In this document: positions 7,982 to 16,633 of the stretch, in pieces | How positions within the stretch are numbered: position 1 is the stretch's first letter | Layout: the number at the start of each line of letters is the position of its first letter | Source of the DNA: Candidatus Aminicenantota bacterium | GTDB lineage: Bacteria; Acidobacteriota; Aminicenantia; Aminicenantales; Aminicenantaceae | DNA length: 37,980 nt | Direction of reading: 5' to 3' | NCBI GenBank assembly: GCA_023135995.1 | Contig: JAGLRY010000204.1 | Span: 1 to 37,980 of the forward strand | Made by a program: the position numbers and the translations under genes | Notes under the pieces: generated by a model | The model's database searches: none | Told to the model about the DNA's origin: nothing | Seen by the model: the letters and a program-made list of their open reading frames with translations, nothing else

Positions 7982-8123
7982 GATGGCTAAGGGTAGAGGA
8001 AAAAATACAGAACTTGCCCTGGGAAAAAAATGAAAAGACCCAAAAGAGAACACTGGCTAAGGAACCCATCACAGAAGTTTCTCTTAGCACAACAACTGAT
8101 TGAGTGAGCTTTTTTAACCCTCC
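7982..8123 (+). promoter_or_regulatory. candidate structured RNA leader between zapA and rny
   Basis: TGGCTAAGG occurs twice (7984-7992 and 8054-8062), while its partner CTTAGC occurs once (8083-8088). The second copy can form a hairpin at 8056-8088; the first can compete for the same partner. GAGG and TAAG near 7988-7999 can also pair with CCTC and CTTA near 8120-8127 as a closing stem. The gap after zapA is where 6S RNA often lies in Proteobacteria, so a 6S-like RNA is an alternative, but I cannot identify its conserved bubble. No ORF fits here. Confidence 0.3.
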
Positions 8124-8130
8124 TTACTTT

Positions 8131-8164
8131 CATCTCCTTTGACCCCAATAGGAGGTGGTCAAAG
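8131..8164 (+). promoter_or_regulatory. alternative hairpins over the rny ribosome-binding site
   Basis: CATCTCC (8131-8137) can pair with GGAGGTG (8151-8157), hiding the Shine-Dalgarno GGAGG. Alternatively CTTTGACC (8137-8144) pairs perfectly with GGTCAAAG (8157-8164), leaving GGAGG (8151-8155) in a 12-base loop directly before the GTG start. The two stems share bases 8137 and 8157 and cannot coexist. A further CCTCC at 8119-8123 could also pair with GGAGG. This has the layout of a translational on/off switch; function is inferred. Confidence 0.45.
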
Positions 8165-9726
8165 TGAATTTAAGTTTTATCATAACACTGGGACTTCTGT
8201 TTCTTATGTCTGGATTCTTGGTCTTTTTGCTAGCCAAGAAACGTTCTGGTGCGAAATCCATACTCAGAGCAAAGCAAGAGGCCAAAGACATTGTGGAAAA
8301 GGCCAGTGAAGATGCGGAGAAGATAGAGAGAGAATCCAAACTCGAGACCAAGGAGAAATACCTCAATCTGAAGGCGGACTTCGAACGGCAGACCAGAGAC
8401 CGGCGCCATAAGTTGAATGATATGGAGCGGAGGTTGGTGAAAAAGGAAGAGAATCTGGAGCGGAAATTTCAAGTGCTGGAGAGAAAAGAAAGGGATTTCT
8501 CGCACAAAGAACACAGGCTCTACTCCCGCGAGAAGGAGATCGAAGATAAAGAGAGAAAATGTGAAGGATTGATCCGAAAAGGCCTTGAAGAGCTCGAACG
8601 GATCGCTGGAATATCCCAGAGCGAGGCCAAAAAGGAACTCCAGAGCAAGGTTGAGGAAGAGGCGAAGCTCGAAGCGATCCAGACACTCCGGAGGATCGAG
8701 GAAGAGACCAAGGAGAAAAGCCAGATGATTGCGCAGGATATCATAAGCCAAGCCATACAGAGGTCAGCAGCGGAACATGTGGTCGAGACTACGGTATCTG
8801 TCGTGAACTTGCCCTCGGATGACATGAAAGGACGGATCATCGGAAGGGAAGGGCGCAACATCCGGGCATTGGAACTGGCGACGGGAGTCGACATTATTGT
8901 CGATGATACACCCGAGGCTGTGATCCTCTCGAGCTTTGATCCCATACGTCGGGAAATGGCACGTCTGGCCATCGAAAAACTTGTTGGAGATGGGAGGATC
9001 CACCCAGCGCGTATCGAGGAAGTCGTGGAGAATGTCAAAGTCGAGCTGGAGGAAAAGCTGAAGCAGGAAGGAGAATCCGCCATCCTCGAGCTCAGGCTTC
9101 AGAACATCCACCCTGAACTCATCAAGCTCTTGGGCAAGCTGAAATACCGGACGAGCTATGGCCAGAATGTCCTCCAGCACTCCAAGGAGGTGGCCCATTT
9201 GTCGGCCCTGATGGCTAAGGAGCTGGGTGTAAACCCCATTGTGGCGATGAGGGCAGGTCTTCTGCACGATATAGGCAAAGCTGTGGATAGAGATGTTGAG
9301 GGGACTCATACGGAACTGAGCGTTGAGCTGACAAAGAAATACGGAGAAAAAGAGGCCGTTTATCAGGCTATTGCTTCGCACCATCGCGATGTGGATTTTC
9401 CCTCGATAGAAGCGGTCTTGGTCCAGGCTGCGGACACCCTTTCAGCGGCCCGGCCGGGTGCAAGAAGAGAGCTTCTCGAGACCTACATCAAGCGGCTGGA
9501 AAAGCTGGAGGAGATCGCCAATTCCTATGAGGGTGTGGCCAAAGCGTTTGCTCTGCAGGCTGGAAGAGAGATAAGGATTATCGTTGAAAGCCAGAAGATA
9601 TCTGATGACAAAGCGGCCTTGGCAGCCAAAGAGATCGCCGAAAAGATCAAAGAGGAGTTGGATTATCCAGGACAAATCAAGGTCACTGTGATCAGAGAAA
9701 TGAGAGCTGTCGAATATGCCCGATAA
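8164..9726 (+). CDS. rny: ribonuclease Y
   Basis: Membrane-anchored endoribonuclease that starts mRNA decay. With the start used here it has 520 residues: a transmembrane helix at about 3-23, a long charged coiled coil to about 190, a KH domain with GRIIGREGRNIRALE at about 222-236, and an HD domain with HSKEVAHL near 338 and LLHDIGK near 368. An in-frame GTG at 8155 lies inside the GGAGG ribosome site, so GTG 8164, eight bases after GGAGG, is preferred. The last 11 bases overlap ymdB. The upstream region can fold over the ribosome site, which would allow self-control, an inference. Confidence 0.95.
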   Translation: MNLSFIITLGLLFLMSGFLVFLLAKKRSGAKSILRAKQEAKDIVEKASEDAEKIERESKLETKEKYLNLKADFERQTRDRRHKLNDMERRLVKKEENLERKFQVLERKERDFSHKEHRLYSREKEIEDKERKCEGLIRKGLEELERIAGISQSEAKKELQSKVEEEAKLEAIQTLRRIEEETKEKSQMIAQDIISQAIQRSAAEHVVETTVSVVNLPSDDMKGRIIGREGRNIRALELATGVDIIVDDTPEAVILSSFDPIRREMARLAIEKLVGDGRIHPARIEEVVENVKVELEEKLKQEGESAILELRLQNIHPELIKLLGKLKYRTSYGQNVLQHSKEVAHLSALMAKELGVNPIVAMRAGLLHDIGKAVDRDVEGTHTELSVELTKKYGEKEAVYQAIASHHRDVDFPSIEAVLVQAADTLSAARPGARRELLETYIKRLEKLEEIANSYEGVAKAFALQAGREIRIIVESQKISDDKAALAAKEIAEKIKEELDYPGQIKVTVIREMRAVEYAR

Positions 9727-10522
9727 GGTCATCGTTCTTTTTATCGGGGACGTCATCGGTCGGCCCGGGCGCAGAGCCCTGAAGCAGCACATATCTGCCC
9801 TAGTACGGAAGTACAATCCATCGCTCATCATCGCCAACGCAGAAAACGCGGCCGGAGGGATAGGGCTTACGGAAAAGATCGCTCAGGAGCTTTTCGAGAG
9901 TGCGGATGTCCTGACTTCCGGGAATCACATTTGGGATAAGAAAGAGGCCCTTGAGGTGTTAGAGAAAGAGCCGAGACTGTTGCGGCCGGCCAATTATCCT
10001 TCCCAAAACCCCGGGAATGGAGCGTTCGTGTTTACGGACGATCAAGGCCGGAAGATCGGGATATTGAACCTCCAAGGTAGGGTCTTCATGGAACCGATCG
10101 ATTGTCCCTTTCAAGTGGCCGATCGTGAACTGGAGACGCTTCGCGATATCACGTCCGTGATATTTGTGGATTTCCACGCTGAGGCCACTTCGGAGAAACA
10201 GGCCATGGGGTGGTATCTGGACGGGAAGGTCTCTGCTGTGGTGGGCACACACACCCATGTCCCCACTGCGGACGAAAGGATCCTTCCGGGCGGAACGGCC
10301 TATATCACGGATATAGGTATGGTCGGGGGTTACAATTCTGTGATCGGGATCAAGAGAGACCAAGCCGTTTTGAGGTTCCTCTCCTCTCGGCCCCAGCGGT
10401 TTGAGCCGAGCAAAGACGGGATGATCTTTTCATTCCTCTGTGTGGAGATTGACGCTCAAACCGGGAAAGCTTTGAGCATCCAGAGAGAAAGCCTGATTGA
10501 GAGCCATGAAGGAACAGAATAA
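9716..10522 (+). CDS. ymdB: YmdB-family metallophosphoesterase (TIGR00282 type)
   Basis: This 268-residue calcineurin-like enzyme has FIGDVIGRPGR at the N-terminus, NAENAAGG near 41, TSGNHIWD near 68 and the HTHVPTAD stretch near 179. In Bacillus subtilis YmdB is a 2',3'-cyclic nucleotide phosphodiesterase that affects biofilm and motility decisions. Pairing with rny is conserved in Firmicutes and several other phyla, linking it to RNA turnover. It overlaps rny by 11 bases and xseA by 17, so translation is probably coupled. Substrate here is not shown by sequence alone. Confidence 0.9.
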   Translation: MPDKVIVLFIGDVIGRPGRRALKQHISALVRKYNPSLIIANAENAAGGIGLTEKIAQELFESADVLTSGNHIWDKKEALEVLEKEPRLLRPANYPSQNPGNGAFVFTDDQGRKIGILNLQGRVFMEPIDCPFQVADRELETLRDITSVIFVDFHAEATSEKQAMGWYLDGKVSAVVGTHTHVPTADERILPGGTAYITDIGMVGGYNSVIGIKRDQAVLRFLSSRPQRFEPSKDGMIFSFLCVEIDAQTGKALSIQRESLIESHEGTE

Positions 10523-11852
10523 CCGATCCCAGTCCGGCAGGATCTACACCGTTACAGAGATCACACGGCTGATCAAACAGGAGCTGGAAAGCACGTTTCC
10601 CCTTATTTGGGTGGAAGGGGAGATCGTGGATCTTACTTATGCCCACTCGGGTCATGTGTACCTCGCTCTGAAAGACGAGAAGTGCAAGCTTGAAGCAGTC
10701 ATCTGGCGGTCAACGGCTCAAAAAGTTCCTTTTAAGCTGGAGAGTGGGCTCCAGGTTGTCTGTAAAGGCCAGATCAATGTGTATGAGCCACGGGGACAAT
10801 ATCAGCTCATCGTTAATGCTGTAGAACCCAAAGGAATAGGCGCCCTCCAACTGGCATTTGAGCAGCTCAAGGAAAAACTCAACAAAGAGGGGCTGTTTGC
10901 CCCGGAAGTCAAGAAGAAGCTCCCGCTCTTTCCCAAGAAGGTTGGCGTTGTCACGTCCCCTAGGGGGGCCGCCATTGTTGATATCATCCGGACTCTCGAG
11001 AGGAGGTTCGCAAAACTTCACATCCTGATCTATCCGGTCAGAGTCCAGGGAGAGGGAGCGGCTGAGGAGATCGCGGAAGGGTTAGAGTATCTGGGGAGCC
11101 GACCGGATGTGGATGTGATCATCGTTGGTCGAGGCGGAGGATCCATGGAGGACCTTTGGGCCTTCAATGAGGAGATCGTAGCACGTGCCATTTACGCGTG
11201 TCCCATCCCTGTCATTTCGGCGGTTGGTCACGAGCCCGATTTTACAATATCCGATTTTGTGGCCGATATCAGAGCTTCCACTCCTTCTGCGGCTGCAGAG
11301 ATGGTCGTCGAGAAAGAGCAGGCGTTCGAAGAGTGGATAAAAAACTTGGAAAAACGCATGAACCATCATATGAAATACCTGTTGCAAGAACAGAAAAACA
11401 GTGTCCTGAGCCTCGTCCACCACCAGGCCTTCCAAAATTTCAAGCTGAGGTTACTCAACCTCTCTCAGAGGATTGATGAGCTGGAAGCGGCCGCAGGAAA
11501 GAGTATCTATAACATGCGCCAATGGATCGTTGAAGCAAAGTCACTAACTGTTCTCTATGAAGAGAAAATCTTCGGTTCGATCCGCGGAACGATCCAGAAC
11601 TTGAAAGGACTCTGGGAGAAGCTCTCCGTTGAGTTGGATAGCCTGAGTCCTTTAAGCGTTTTAAGGAAAGGATACACTCTGTGTTGGAAGGACGGAGGCC
11701 AGAATCTTATCCGGCAGGTCGATGAGGTATCAGAGAAGGAAAAGATCACGGTCAGTTTTCTCAAGGGTGAGCTTGACTGTTTCGTCCAAACGGTAGACCG
11801 TAATAAGAAAATCGAATCACGTTTCACGATTCGAAAAGGGGAAAAGAGATGA
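10506..11852 (+). CDS. xseA: exodeoxyribonuclease VII large subunit
   Basis: The 448-residue catalytic subunit degrades single-stranded DNA from both ends with XseB. An N-terminal OB fold (about 8-110, including YTVTEITRLIKQELE and VWVEGEI-like residues) is followed by the nuclease domain with GVVTSPRGAAIVDI, GRGGGSMEDLWAFN and AVGHEPDFTISDFVAD, then a coiled-coil region and a C-terminal segment. An in-frame TTG at 10497 would add three residues; ATG 10506 better matches family starts. It overlaps ymdB by 17 bases and xseB by four. Confidence 0.95.
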   Translation: MKEQNNRSQSGRIYTVTEITRLIKQELESTFPLIWVEGEIVDLTYAHSGHVYLALKDEKCKLEAVIWRSTAQKVPFKLESGLQVVCKGQINVYEPRGQYQLIVNAVEPKGIGALQLAFEQLKEKLNKEGLFAPEVKKKLPLFPKKVGVVTSPRGAAIVDIIRTLERRFAKLHILIYPVRVQGEGAAEEIAEGLEYLGSRPDVDVIIVGRGGGSMEDLWAFNEEIVARAIYACPIPVISAVGHEPDFTISDFVADIRASTPSAAAEMVVEKEQAFEEWIKNLEKRMNHHMKYLLQEQKNSVLSLVHHQAFQNFKLRLLNLSQRIDELEAAAGKSIYNMRQWIVEAKSLTVLYEEKIFGSIRGTIQNLKGLWEKLSVELDSLSPLSVLRKGYTLCWKDGGQNLIRQVDEVSEKEKITVSFLKGELDCFVQTVDRNKKIESRFTIRKGEKR

Positions 11853-12148
11853 GTGAAAAGAGTTTTGAGAAGTCTCTAGCTGAGTTAGAAAAAATTGTGG
11901 AAAAAATGGAGGAAGGGGGGCTTTTGCTCAATGAATCTCTCTCCCTTTTTGAAAAAGGGGTGAAACTGGCAAGGTTTTTGAGAGAAGAGCTGGACAAGGC
12001 CGAGAAAAAGATCGCCATCCTGCTGAAGGATGAAAAGGGGGAGATAAAAGAGGCCCCTTTTTCTCTTTCTGATGAGGATGAGGAAACAGAAGACTCCGAG
12101 AGCGAGGAGAATCCCAGTTCTGGGGGCGACGAAGAACTCCCCTTTTGA
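11849..12148 (+). CDS. xseB: exodeoxyribonuclease VII small subunit
   Basis: A 99-residue protein whose first 65 residues match XseB (SFEKSLAELEKIVEKMEEG, LSLFEKGVKLARF), the helical hairpin that coats the XseA coiled coil. A strongly acidic C-terminal tail of about 30 residues, rich in Glu, Asp and Ser, exceeds the usual 70-80 residue length; its role is unknown. The ATG lies in an ATGA overlap with xseA. ispA starts six bases after its stop. Confidence 0.93.
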   Translation: MSEKSFEKSLAELEKIVEKMEEGGLLLNESLSLFEKGVKLARFLREELDKAEKKIAILLKDEKGEIKEAPFSLSDEDEETEDSESEENPSSGGDEELPF

Positions 12149-12154
12149 AGGATC

Positions 12155-13033
12155 ATGAACATCGAACTCCGGCTAGCCCAAAAAAAAGAAGCGATCGATA
12201 GGAAGCTGGAAAGTATCCTCCCTCGCGGCGATTCTCTTCTTTACCAGGCGATGAGATACTCTGTTTTGGGAGGAGGGAAGAGGTTCCGCCCTCTTCTTCT
12301 TTTGTCCTCGGGGGAGGAATTTGGTGTCCGCGCAGAGGACGCCCTGCCTTTTGCCTGCGCAGTGGAGCTTATCCACAATTATTCTCTGGTCCATGATGAC
12401 CTTCCTTCTATGGACGATGATGATTTCCGCAGAGGGGAACCCTCCTGCCATAAGGCTTTTGGGGAAGACATCGCTCTTCTGACCGGGGATGCCCTTCTGA
12501 CTTTAGCTTTTGAGGTCATGGCATCTGCTCCACTGAAGAGGGGTTCTGATACGCAAAAGGAACAGGCTATCGTAGAGCTGAGCCTACATGCGGGCACTGA
12601 AGGTATGATCGGGGGTCAACTTTTGGATATTACTCTTTCACCCGAGACGATCTCCAAAGAGCTTTTCCATGAGCTCATACAAAAAAAGACGGCTGCGCTG
12701 ATCACAGCCTCTGTGAGGATCGGCGCGATCCTTGGTGGCGCTAATGAGTCCCAGATGGAAGCCATCACTGCGTTTGGCGAAAACATCGGGCTGGCCTTCC
12801 AGACCAGGGATGACCTGTTGGATGCTTTGGAAGACACACAGAGGGAAGATGCTTACAGGCCCAATTCTGTTTCTCTATTCGGTCTCGATAAGGCGATAGA
12901 AAGGTTGGATGCCTTTGTCTCAGAAGGTCTGCAGGCACTCGTAAGAGGAGCTTTCGCTTCCGAAGAACTCCGCTTTCTTGCCAAGAAGCTCTTGGTTGTG
13001 AAAAATAAGGGTAAAAATGAACACAATTCTTGA
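12155..13033 (+). CDS. ispA: farnesyl diphosphate synthase type polyprenyl synthetase
   Basis: A 292-residue trans-prenyltransferase that condenses IPP with allylic diphosphates. It has GGGKRFRP near 46, the first aspartate-rich motif VHDDLPSMDDDDFRRG near 82, and the second, QTRDDLLD, near 222. The bacterial-type first motif with two extra residues and the preceding Tyr-Ser resemble E. coli IspA and suggest C15 product, though C20 cannot be excluded. It overlaps dxs by 17 bases, so the isoprenoid precursor and chain-elongation enzymes are co-expressed, as in many xseAB-ispA-dxs operons. Confidence 0.93.
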   Translation: MNIELRLAQKKEAIDRKLESILPRGDSLLYQAMRYSVLGGGKRFRPLLLLSSGEEFGVRAEDALPFACAVELIHNYSLVHDDLPSMDDDDFRRGEPSCHKAFGEDIALLTGDALLTLAFEVMASAPLKRGSDTQKEQAIVELSLHAGTEGMIGGQLLDITLSPETISKELFHELIQKKTAALITASVRIGAILGGANESQMEAITAFGENIGLAFQTRDDLLDALEDTQREDAYRPNSVSLFGLDKAIERLDAFVSEGLQALVRGAFASEELRFLAKKLLVVKNKGKNEHNS

Positions 13034-14888
13034 TCGTATTAAAAGCCCCAAAGATCTGAAAGATTGTTCCATGAAGGAGCTCTCTCAGCTGTCCAAGGAG
13101 ATTAGATCGCTTATCATCGAGGTCGTCTCTAAGAATGGAGGGCATCTTTCGCCCAATTTGGGCGTAGTCGAGATGACGATCGCTCTCCACTATGTCTTTG
13201 ACGCGCCGGAGGATAAAATTATCTGGGATGTCGGTCATCAATGCTACACGCACAAGATCTTAACGGGGAGAAAGGAACAGTTCTCCACTCTCCGTCAGCT
13301 CGATGGGCTGTGTGGGTTTCCCTGTCGTGAAGAAAGTGAGTATGACATCTATAACACGGGACATGCATCCACGGCGCTTTCTGCAGCTCTTGGGATGGCT
13401 GTGGCCCGGGACAAAGAGAACAAAGCGCACCAGGTGGTGGCGTTTGTGGGGGATGGAAGCCTTACGGGCGGAGTGGCCTGGGAGGCCCTCAACCAGAGCG
13501 GCCATCTTCGCGAGAAATTGATCATTGTTCTCAACTACAACGAGATGTCCATCTCGCTTAATGTCGGCGCCATGTCCAAGTACCTCTCCTATCTTGTCTC
13601 AGGGCAGCATTATCTGCGGATGAAGGATCATGCAAAGACGATTCTGAAGGCCATTCCTGCTGTGGGATGGCCCATGATCAAAGCCGGACGTGCGATCGAG
13701 GAAGTCATCAAAAAAACGTTCTTTCCGGGTTTGCTCTTTGAGGAATTGGGGATCCGGTATATCGGTCCTGTCCAGGGGCACAGTCTAGGCTCCTTGATCG
13801 AGGTGTTTAAGGATGCCAAGGCCTATGAGGGGCCTGTGTTGATCCTCTGTGTCACCAAAAAGGGAAAGGGGTATCCTCCGGCAGAGAGCAATCCTGCCAA
13901 GTATCACTCCGCATCTCCCTTTGATATCCAGACAGGAGAGTCGACAAGCACGGATACGAGGACAACCTATTCGGCTGTCTTTGGAGAGACCGTGGTTAAC
14001 TTGGCTGATAAGGACGAAAAAGTTGTGGCCATAACCGCGGCAATGCCCGACGGGACCGGCCTTCGGGATTTTTCCCAACGGTTTCCGGATAGGTTTTTTG
14101 ATGTGGGGATTGCCGAGCAGCATGCCGTCGATTTTGCCACAGGATTAGCCCTCAGCGGGTATAAGCCGGTGGTGGCCATCTACTCCACGTTCCTCCAGCG
14201 AGCATACGACCAGCTTTACCATGATGTCTGCCTCATGGACATTCCTGTCGTTTTCGGTCTTGACCGCTCGGGGATCGTTCCGGATGATGGCCCCACTCAT
14301 CAAGGTATCAATGATATCGTCTTTCTCAGGCATCTTCCTAACATGATCGTTATGGCCCCGAAGGATGAGAATGAACTGCGGCACATGCTGAAGTCTGCAC
14401 TCTCTTACGGCCATCCAGTCTCAGTGAGATTTCCTAAAGGAAAGGTCATCGGTGTCGATCAAGATGAGAAACTGGATGTAATCCCTCTCGGCAAGGGCGA
14501 GGTTCTCAAAGAGGGAAAGGACTTGCTTATAGCCTTTGGGAGCTTGGTCCATCCTGCTTTAGAGGCTGCAGCGAAGCTTGAAGACGACGGGATCGAGCTG
14601 GCTGTGGTGAATGCGAGGTTTGCCAAGCCTTTGGACGAAGACCTGATCCTATCCTATGCGAGATCCGGAAGTGTTATTTTGACCGTGGAAGAGGGTGTCA
14701 CTGCAGGTGGGTTCGGCAGTGCGGTCCGGGAGCTTCTGGATCGTAAGAAGATATTTGATGTCCGGTTTAAATCCATCGGGCTTCCCGATGAGATATACCC
14801 TCTCGGTAAAGCCGACCAGATCAAAAAGATGTTCAAGCTTGATCCTGATGGGCTTGCCCAACAAATACGACAATTTTATGGAAAGTAA
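13017..14888 (+). CDS. dxs: 1-deoxy-D-xylulose-5-phosphate synthase
   Basis: This 623-residue thiamine-diphosphate enzyme makes DXP from pyruvate and glyceraldehyde 3-phosphate, the first step of the MEP pathway. It has the N-terminal GHQCYTHKILTGR and HASTALSAALG stretches, the cofactor motif GDGSLTGG, the central transketolase-type domain (AEQHAVDFATGLA, DRSGIVPDDGPTHQG) and the C-terminal domain (VEEGVTAGGFGSAV). The usual LNDNEMSIS reads LNYNEMSIS: Asp is replaced by Tyr, but the flanking Asn and Met that coordinate magnesium in E. coli Dxs are kept. Full length, start in an overlap with ispA. Confidence 0.96.
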   Translation: MNTILDRIKSPKDLKDCSMKELSQLSKEIRSLIIEVVSKNGGHLSPNLGVVEMTIALHYVFDAPEDKIIWDVGHQCYTHKILTGRKEQFSTLRQLDGLCGFPCREESEYDIYNTGHASTALSAALGMAVARDKENKAHQVVAFVGDGSLTGGVAWEALNQSGHLREKLIIVLNYNEMSISLNVGAMSKYLSYLVSGQHYLRMKDHAKTILKAIPAVGWPMIKAGRAIEEVIKKTFFPGLLFEELGIRYIGPVQGHSLGSLIEVFKDAKAYEGPVLILCVTKKGKGYPPAESNPAKYHSASPFDIQTGESTSTDTRTTYSAVFGETVVNLADKDEKVVAITAAMPDGTGLRDFSQRFPDRFFDVGIAEQHAVDFATGLALSGYKPVVAIYSTFLQRAYDQLYHDVCLMDIPVVFGLDRSGIVPDDGPTHQGINDIVFLRHLPNMIVMAPKDENELRHMLKSALSYGHPVSVRFPKGKVIGVDQDEKLDVIPLGKGEVLKEGKDLLIAFGSLVHPALEAAAKLEDDGIELAVVNARFAKPLDEDLILSYARSGSVILTVEEGVTAGGFGSAVRELLDRKKIFDVRFKSIGLPDEIYPLGKADQIKKMFKLDPDGLAQQIRQFYGK

Positions 14889-14974
14889 TGCGGTGTTCGC
14901 CGTCTGTCCGTGCACACAAGCTCCAAAAGTTTCATGGGCATACTCTCTGTGCTTCAAACGGCGAGCGGAAACCA

Positions 14975-15757
14975 ATGAAAGATAGGGCGGACAAGATCGT
15001 TGTCGACCGGGGGCTGGCCGAAAGCCATCACAAGGCGCAAGCCCTCATTTTAGCGGGTTTAGTGTATTCTGAAAGAGGACGTGTAGAAAAATCCGGACAA
15101 TTGATTCCTGTTGAAACGAAGCTTTTCCTTAAGGAGACGATGCCTTACGTGAGTCGGGGGGGGTTGAAATTGAAGGAAGCTTTGGGGTCTTTCGCCATCG
15201 TTCCCGAGGGCAAGATCGCTGCCGATTTGGGCTGTTCGACCGGAGGGTTTACAGATTGTCTGCTGAAAGAAGGTGCAAAAAAGGTCTACGCAGTCGATGT
15301 GGATACAAAACAGATCGATGTACATTTGAGAGAGGACCTCAGAGTTGTTCTTATTGATAAAAACGCTCGTTATCTTGAACAAGATGACTTCCCGGATCCT
15401 CTCGATATTATCACTATGGACCTCTCCTTCATCTCTGTTCTCAAAGTCTTGCCCGCCATTAAAAATTTCTTAGGAAATGGGGAGCTCATTGCCCTTATCA
15501 AACCTCAGTTCGAAGTGAGCAGAGGACAGGTCGGAAAAGGCGGGATTGTCCGAGACCCCGATCGGCATGCAGAAGTTCTGCAGAGGATCCTTCAGCAAGC
15601 CGGCAGGATGGGATTTCCAGTCCAGGACTTGATGAAGACGTCTGTACGGGGGCAGAAGGGCAATCGGGAATTTTTTGTCCACTGGTCCTTGCATAAAGAT
15701 GCGTTGACCCATGCACAAACGCAGAAATTAATCAAGGAGGCCGTTTGGGATGGATAA
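14975..15757 (+). CDS. tlyA: TlyA-family S4-domain RNA methyltransferase
   Basis: A 260-residue protein with an N-terminal S4 RNA-binding domain (KIVVDRGLAESHHKAQALIL) and a FtsJ-like SAM domain with DLGCSTGGFTDCLL, a DVDTKQ acidic residue, the DLSFIS motif and GGIVRD. TlyA proteins 2'-O-methylate rRNA (16S C1409 and 23S C1920 in mycobacteria). An in-frame ATG at 14888, directly on the dxs stop, would add 29 residues unlike the family, so ATG 14975 is chosen. The interval between the two can form a 7-bp stem (14897-14903 with 14958-14964) just before the chosen start. Its end overlaps nadK by eight bases. Confidence 0.9.
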   Translation: MKDRADKIVVDRGLAESHHKAQALILAGLVYSERGRVEKSGQLIPVETKLFLKETMPYVSRGGLKLKEALGSFAIVPEGKIAADLGCSTGGFTDCLLKEGAKKVYAVDVDTKQIDVHLREDLRVVLIDKNARYLEQDDFPDPLDIITMDLSFISVLKVLPAIKNFLGNGELIALIKPQFEVSRGQVGKGGIVRDPDRHAEVLQRILQQAGRMGFPVQDLMKTSVRGQKGNREFFVHWSLHKDALTHAQTQKLIKEAVWDG

Positions 15758-16595
15758 CATCAAACGAGTGGGTTTTGTGATCAAGCCTCATGCACCTCAA
15801 GTGGATAAAATACTGGTGGAATTGATCCAGTATTTTGAGACAAAGAGCATAAAATGCCTTCTGGAAGATGTAGCCGCGATGAAATTCCAGCGTAAAGATG
15901 GAGTGCCACGAGAGAATATCCCCGAGCAGGTGGATCTCGTCATCGTAATAGGAGGGGATGGGACCCTTTTGAGTGTCGCTCATTTAGCGGCCCAGAAGAA
16001 CGTCCCCGTTATGGGGGTCAACTTGGGGAGGCTCGGATTTTTAACTGACGTCCCGCTCGATGAGATGGCTTTGACCCTTGATTCTTTTTTGGGGGGGAAC
16101 ACAAAGATCATCAGTCATCGACAGATGTTGGAGGCAGACACAAAGGGCGGGACCTTTTACTGCTTGAATGATTTTGTGATCAACAAAGGGGCCCTCGCCC
16201 GGATGATCCAGTGTGCCATTTGGATCGACGGAAAAGAGATCGCCACATCCAAAGCCGACGGTCTCATCATATCGACACCAACGGGCTCAACGGCCTATTC
16301 CCTGTCTGCAGGTGGCCCCATTATCCAACCCAATATTCCGGCCTTTATCATCGTTCCCATCTGTCCTCACACGCTTTCCTTCCGGCCGATGGTCATCTCT
16401 GCCGAATCGACGCTGAAGATCGAGCTTGTCACAGGGGGGGAAGAAGTCTGGTTCACCCTCGATGGCCAGAGGGGAGGTTTGATGGAGGAGAATGATACCG
16501 TCGAGGTCAGACGCAGCCAACTCACCCTGCAGTTGATCTCTTCGCCAAAAAGGAATTACTTCGACCTCCTTCAAGAGAAACTCGGCTGGGGCTGA
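15750..16595 (+). CDS. nadK: NAD kinase
   Basis: This 281-residue enzyme phosphorylates NAD to NADP. It shows IGGDGTLL at about 68-74, GVNLGRLGFLTDV at 89-101, LNDF at about 139-142 where most enzymes have NE (Asp replaces Glu, a common variant), the STPTGSTAYSLSAGGPI motif, PICPHTLSFRP and the C-terminal DGQ. Length and motif order are normal. AAGGAGG precedes the ATG. The dxs-tlyA-nadK order is typical of many bacteria, and NADPH made from its product would feed the TrxB encoded downstream. Confidence 0.96.
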   Translation: MDNIKRVGFVIKPHAPQVDKILVELIQYFETKSIKCLLEDVAAMKFQRKDGVPRENIPEQVDLVIVIGGDGTLLSVAHLAAQKNVPVMGVNLGRLGFLTDVPLDEMALTLDSFLGGNTKIISHRQMLEADTKGGTFYCLNDFVINKGALARMIQCAIWIDGKEIATSKADGLIISTPTGSTAYSLSAGGPIIQPNIPAFIIVPICPHTLSFRPMVISAESTLKIELVTGGEEVWFTLDGQRGGLMEENDTVEVRRSQLTLQLISSPKRNYFDLLQEKLGWG

Positions 16596-16633
16596 TTGAC
16601 ATTTAAAAGGGCCAAGATTATGATGATTTCGCC

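Noticed and set aside
14888..14974. A 29-residue N-terminal extension of TlyA beginning on the dxs stop
   Set aside because: The added residues do not resemble the family; the S4 domain starts right after ATG 14975.
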